Of a DNA stretch of 64,000 nt, positions 60,911 to 64,000 are shown in pieces. Both the position numbers and the translations under genes were made by a program. The notes under the pieces are model-generated. The model searched no databases and was not told the origin of the DNA. It saw nothing but the letters and a program-made list of their open reading frames with translations. Position 1 is the stretch's first letter. Each line of letters opens with the position of its first letter. The stretch comes from Propionibacteriaceae bacterium (GTDB lineage Bacteria > Actinomycetota > Actinomycetes > Propionibacteriales > Propionibacteriaceae): positions 1 through 64,000 of the forward strand of contig JAISCA010000063.1 of NCBI GenBank assembly GCA_031265875.1, in the 5' to 3' direction.

Positions 60911-62575
60911 TCAGACGGCGGTGAGGGCTTCGTCGCGGCGGCGGATCTCGGCCCGACGGACCTTGCCGGACACGGTCATGGGCAGCGCGGTCACGAACTC
61001 GACCTGGCGGGGGTACTTGTACGGCGCGGTGCGCTGTTTGACGAAGCTCTGAATTTGACGGGCCAACTCGTCAGTCGGGCTGAAGCCGTCGTGCGGCACG
61101 ATGGTGGCTTTGATGGCCAATCCGCGCAACTCGTCGTAAACCCCGGTGACGGCGCACTCACGGACGGCGGGGTGGCGCAAGAGGACGGACTCGACTTCGA
61201 AGGGACTGACCCGGTAACCCGAGGTCTTGATCATGTCGTCCACCCGGCCGACGTACCAGAGGTAGCCGTCCTTGTCCTGGACGGCCAAGTCGCGGGTGTG
61301 GTAGTACCCGTCGTGCCAGACCTGGGCCGTCAGCTCAGGGTCGCCCAGGTAGCCGGCGAAGAGGCCGAGGGGGCGTCCAGCGTCGGTCCGAAGACAGATC
61401 TCGCCTTCCTGGCCTGGCTCGGCCTCGCTCCCGTCCGGGGTCAGGAGGGCGACCTGGTAGGCGGGGGAGGGCTGGCCCATCGAACCGGCTTTGGTCTCCA
61501 ACCAGTGCGGTGTCATGACCACGGCCGTGGTCTCGGTCTGGCCGAAGGCCTCCTTCAGCTCCAAACCGGTGCGCTGGCGGAAGGTCTCGTAGACCACCGG
61601 GTTCATGGCTTCGCCGGCGATGGAGCAATGGCGCAGACGGCTGAGGTCCCAGGCCGCCAGGTCGCAGCCGATCAAGAAACGGTAGACGGTGGGGGCGGCG
61701 CAGAAGCTGGTCACCTCGGCCTCGACCAGGTGGTCGAGCAGGCCAGCCGGGTCGAAATGGTCGAAATCGTAGACGTCGACGCAAGCCTCCATCAGCCACT
61801 GGCCGTACAACTTGCCCCAGACGGCCTTGCCCCAGCCGGTGTCGGAGACCGTCAGATGGAGGCTGTCCGACTCGACCTTCTGCCAGTACTTGGCCGTCGG
61901 CAGGTGGGCGATCGGGTAGGAGAAGTCGTGCGTCACCATCTTGGGGGCTCCGGTCGTGCCGGAGGTGAAATAGAGCAGCATGGGATCGGTCAAGGAGGGG
62001 GCCTGGCGGGGCCGGTCCCAGGGCCCGGCGGCGGCCAGGCCGGCCGCGAAGTCGATCCAACCGGGACGCTGGCCCGGGCTGCTCAGCTTGAGCGGGGGAC
62101 GACGCAGTTGGGCGCAGGCTTGGTCGATCTCATCCGCCAGGCCGCCCTGCGAGGTCGCCAGCACCGCCGCCACCTCGGCCTGCTCGAAGCGGTAGACCAG
62201 GTCCTCGGCCTTGAGCAGGTGGGTGGCCGGGGCCGCCACGGCGCCGATCTTGTGTAGGCCGAGGATGACCCACCAGAACTCGGCCTGCCGCCGCAGGGCC
62301 AACATGACGCGGTCGCCCGGTCCGATGCCGAGGTCGCTCAGGAAACTGGCCGCCCGGTCCGACAACTCGGCCAGGTCGGCGAAGCTGTAGTCGGCCCGCC
62401 CGCCCTGGTCGTCGCTCCAACGCAGGGCCCGGCGCTCGGGACTGAGGCTGGCCAGACGGTCGACCACGTCGTAGGCGAAGTTGAAATGGTCGGGACAGCG
62501 CAGCTGGAAGCTGGTCGGATGACCCTGGGGGCCGAGCTGTTCGGACAGGTAGTCCAGATGTATGTCAGTCGTCAC
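60911..62575 (-). CDS. Acyl-CoA synthetase (AMP-forming, medium-chain MACS-like)
   Basis: 554 residues. LLYFTSGTTGAPKMVTHDF is the ATP-binding P-loop, EAFGQTETTAVV the A5 motif, DGYLWYVGRVDDMIKTSGYRVSPFE the hinge and A8 motif, and the acyl-adenylate lysine lies in VSGKVRRAEIRRRDE. The N-terminal FNFAYDVVDRLA matches MACS enzymes (medium-chain or phenylacetate/benzoate types). The exact acid is unknown. It starts at GTG 62575, with no Shine-Dalgarno. A 21-base inverted repeat (62608-62668) upstream may control it. Divergent from mca. Confidence 0.9.
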   Translation of the reverse strand: MTTDIHLDYLSEQLGPQGHPTSFQLRCPDHFNFAYDVVDRLASLSPERRALRWSDDQGGRADYSFADLAELSDRAASFLSDLGIGPGDRVMLALRRQAEFWWVILGLHKIGAVAAPATHLLKAEDLVYRFEQAEVAAVLATSQGGLADEIDQACAQLRRPPLKLSSPGQRPGWIDFAAGLAAAGPWDRPRQAPSLTDPMLLYFTSGTTGAPKMVTHDFSYPIAHLPTAKYWQKVESDSLHLTVSDTGWGKAVWGKLYGQWLMEACVDVYDFDHFDPAGLLDHLVEAEVTSFCAAPTVYRFLIGCDLAAWDLSRLRHCSIAGEAMNPVVYETFRQRTGLELKEAFGQTETTAVVMTPHWLETKAGSMGQPSPAYQVALLTPDGSEAEPGQEGEICLRTDAGRPLGLFAGYLGDPELTAQVWHDGYYHTRDLAVQDKDGYLWYVGRVDDMIKTSGYRVSPFEVESVLLRHPAVRECAVTGVYDELRGLAIKATIVPHDGFSPTDELARQIQSFVKQRTAPYKYPRQVEFVTALPMTVSGKVRRAEIRRRDEALTAV

Positions 62576-62607
62576 GGTTAGCCTGTTCTAGCGAGAGTCG
62601 GAAAGAC

Positions 62608-62668
62608 CCTACGGATCGGTAACCTACCCTAGCGTAACTTTCGGATCGGTAGGTTACTGATCCGTAGG
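62608..62668. promoter_or_regulatory. 21-bp inverted repeat upstream of the acyl-CoA synthetase
   Basis: Arms 62608-62628 and 62648-62668 match at 20 of 21 positions (CCTACGGATC[G/A]GTAACCTACC), with a 19-base spacer that itself repeats GTAAC and GGATC. It begins 33 bases before the GTG of the synthetase gene, in the mca divergent region. Its length and position suit an operator for one or two dimeric repressors, or a hairpin. Confidence 0.6.
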
Positions 62669-62776
62669 CGAGTCTGGGGTGGCCGCTCCGACCGCCGAGG
62701 CGGTTCCCAGGCTGGGCCTGTCCGCTCAGGCTGGACCGGTGCGACAGGCGGCCAGCGATCGGCCACAATAGACCCC

Positions 62777-63700
62777 ATGCCCACGCCCCAACGTGTCGAT
62801 GACGCCGGTCAACCGCTGCGTCTGCTCTGCACTCACGCCCATCCCGACGACGAGTCCAGCAAAGGGGCGGCCACCATGGCCAAGTACGTGGCCGAGGGGG
62901 TCCAGGTGCTGGTCGCCACCATGACCGGCGGCGAGCGCGGCGATGTCCTCAACCCCAAGTTGGACCGGCCCGAGATCTGGGCCGACCTGCCCCGGGTGCG
63001 CCGCCAGGAGATGGAGCGGGCGCGTCAGATCTTGGGCGTCGAACAGGTCTGGCTCGGTTTCGAGGACTCGGGCTACTTCGAGGGCGAGCCTTGGCCGCCC
63101 ACCCCGCCCGGCACCTTGGCCGCCACCGACGTGCGCGAGGCGGCCGGCTGCCTGACGCCGATCCTGCGTCAGTTCAGGCCCCATGTGGTGGTGACCTACG
63201 ATGAGCGCGGCGGCTACCCCCACCCCGATCACATCATGTGCCATCGGGTGACCATGGCGGCGGTCGAGTTGGCGGCCGAAGCCGACTACCGGCCTGAGTC
63301 CGGTCCGCCTTGGGACACGCCTAAGTTGTACTACCACATGGGTTTCCACCGGGCCCGTTACGCCCGTTTGGACGAGCTGATGCACGAACACGGCTTGGAG
63401 TCGCCCTACGGCGACCGGCTGGCTGATTGGCCCCTCAACGACATGGCGGACCGCCTGACCACTTTCGTGCCCTGCGCCGACTATTTCCAGGTCCGGGACC
63501 AGGCCCTCTTGGCCCATGCCACCCAGGTCGACCCGGACGGCCATTGGTTCGCCGTGCCGTTGGAGATCCAGAGATTGGGCTGGCCGACCGAGGACTACCA
63601 ACTGGTGCGCTCCCTGGTCGAGACCACCATTCCAGAGGACGATCTCTTCGCCGGCTTGGCCCGCCCGGCTCCGGCCTCAGCCGACGACTGGCAGATCTGA
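62777..63700 (+). CDS. mca: Mycothiol S-conjugate amidase
   Basis: 307 residues. LCTHAHPDDESSKGAATMAKY carries zinc ligands (His22, Asp25) and GGYPHPDHIMCH the third. The SSKGAATMA segment and the length favour Mca over MshB. It hydrolyses mycothiol conjugates of electrophiles so the mercapturic-acid part can be exported, which implies the organism makes mycothiol. CACAAT at 62764-62769 ends seven bases before ATG 62777. Confidence 0.92.
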   Translation: MPTPQRVDDAGQPLRLLCTHAHPDDESSKGAATMAKYVAEGVQVLVATMTGGERGDVLNPKLDRPEIWADLPRVRRQEMERARQILGVEQVWLGFEDSGYFEGEPWPPTPPGTLAATDVREAAGCLTPILRQFRPHVVVTYDERGGYPHPDHIMCHRVTMAAVELAAEADYRPESGPPWDTPKLYYHMGFHRARYARLDELMHEHGLESPYGDRLADWPLNDMADRLTTFVPCADYFQVRDQALLAHATQVDPDGHWFAVPLEIQRLGWPTEDYQLVRSLVETTIPEDDLFAGLARPAPASADDWQI

Positions 63701-63730
63701 CGGGGCGACGCTGGGCTCGGCCGTCTGGTC

Positions 63731-64000
63731 TCAGGCCCGCCGCAGAGCCACCGCGATAGCGGAGAAATGGAGGGCTGAGGCCAGCAGGGTGCAGCTGTGG
63801 AAGAGCTCGTGGAAACCGAACCAGCGCGGGATCGGATCGGGCCGCCGGCGGGCGTAGATCAGGGCTCCGATCGAGTAGGCCACTCCGCCGCCCAAGACCA
63901 GGCCGACCACGACCGGACCGCCGGTGGCCCAGAACTGGGGCAGCCACCAGACGGCGGCCCAGCCCATCAGGACGTACAGCCCGACGTACAACCAGCGCGG
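63731..64000 (-). CDS. Hemolysin III / PAQR family membrane protein, 5' part missing (window edge)
   Basis: The visible 89 codons encode the C-terminal three helices. FGFHELFHSCTLLASALHFSAI holds the family's HxxxH metal ligands. The frame stays open to base 64000 (Pro-Arg-Trp before MYVGLYVLMGW), so the gene starts beyond the window. In mycobacteria the homologue is also next to mca and greA. Confidence 0.88.
   Translation of the reverse strand, partial: PRWLYVGLYVLMGWAAVWWLPQFWATGGPVVVGLVLGGGVAYSIGALIYARRRPDPIPRWFGFHELFHSCTLLASALHFSAIAVALRRA

Overview
The window is GC-rich (about two thirds G+C) chromosomal DNA of an actinobacterium. It carries an IdeR/DtxR repressor with all metal ligands, mycothiol S-conjugate amidase (Mca) close to greA, an Lrp regulator next to lysine 6-aminotransferase, a cspB-DUF3027 pair, and an L13-S9-GlmM block. 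The anaerobic GlpABC complex, a fused biotin carboxylase/BCCP protein and an Fe/Mn superoxide dismutase fit a facultatively anaerobic member of the Propionibacteriaceae or a close relative. That family placement is inference. No prophage, plasmid, transposase, integrase, rRNA or CRISPR array is visible.

Layout. 0-3 kb: glpA-glpB-glpC (minus), overlapping by 4 bases at each junction; glpC runs off the left edge. 3.4-10.6 kb: acyl-CoA carboxylase alpha chain, sodA, an RsmC-like methyltransferase, truA, trmB and an EF-G paralogue. 10.8-17.7 kb: L,D-transpeptidase, rplM-rpsI-glmM, lrp, lat. 17.7-25.7 kb: amidohydrolase, MFS exporter, an LPDTG-anchored M1 peptidase, cspB-DUF3027 and a purine permease. 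26-32 kb: an operon for an AGPS-like flavoprotein, a GlpD-like dehydrogenase and an FGGY kinase, behind its own promoter and palindromic operator, then a YhfZ-like regulator. 32-35 kb: a secreted protein, ideR, thioredoxin, a small unknown protein and tRNA-Arg(CCU). 35-40 kb: a YhgE/Pip protein coupled to an MMPL transporter with an extra C-terminal domain. 40-42 kb: MaoC-like protein, nitroreductase and a ParE-type toxin-antitoxin pair. 42.3-49 kb: the trp operon trpE-G-D-CF-B-A, every junction overlapping. 49-64 kb: three MFS exporters, NUDIX hydrolase, an AT-richer membrane protein, Bax-inhibitor-like protein, lipoprotein, SRPBCC protein, ung, DedA-like protein, greA, an acyl-CoA synthetase, mca and a truncated hemolysin-III protein.

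How parts work together. GlpABC and the separate flavoprotein/GlpD-like/FGGY operon point to two routes for polyol phosphates. The trp operon makes tryptophan from chorismate, and its ATGA/GTGA-type overlaps suggest tight translational coupling. At least 16 genes have a -10 hexamer 6-8 bases before the start codon and no Shine-Dalgarno, so leaderless transcription looks common; genes that start with TTG instead have strong Shine-Dalgarno sites.

The most unusual content lies between genes. One dispersed repeat family has four copies. Two fold-back elements of almost equal length (about 168 bp) end in CTAG, and related hairpins occur elsewhere. Several well-formed inverted repeats look like operators. 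These are the least explained signals in the window.
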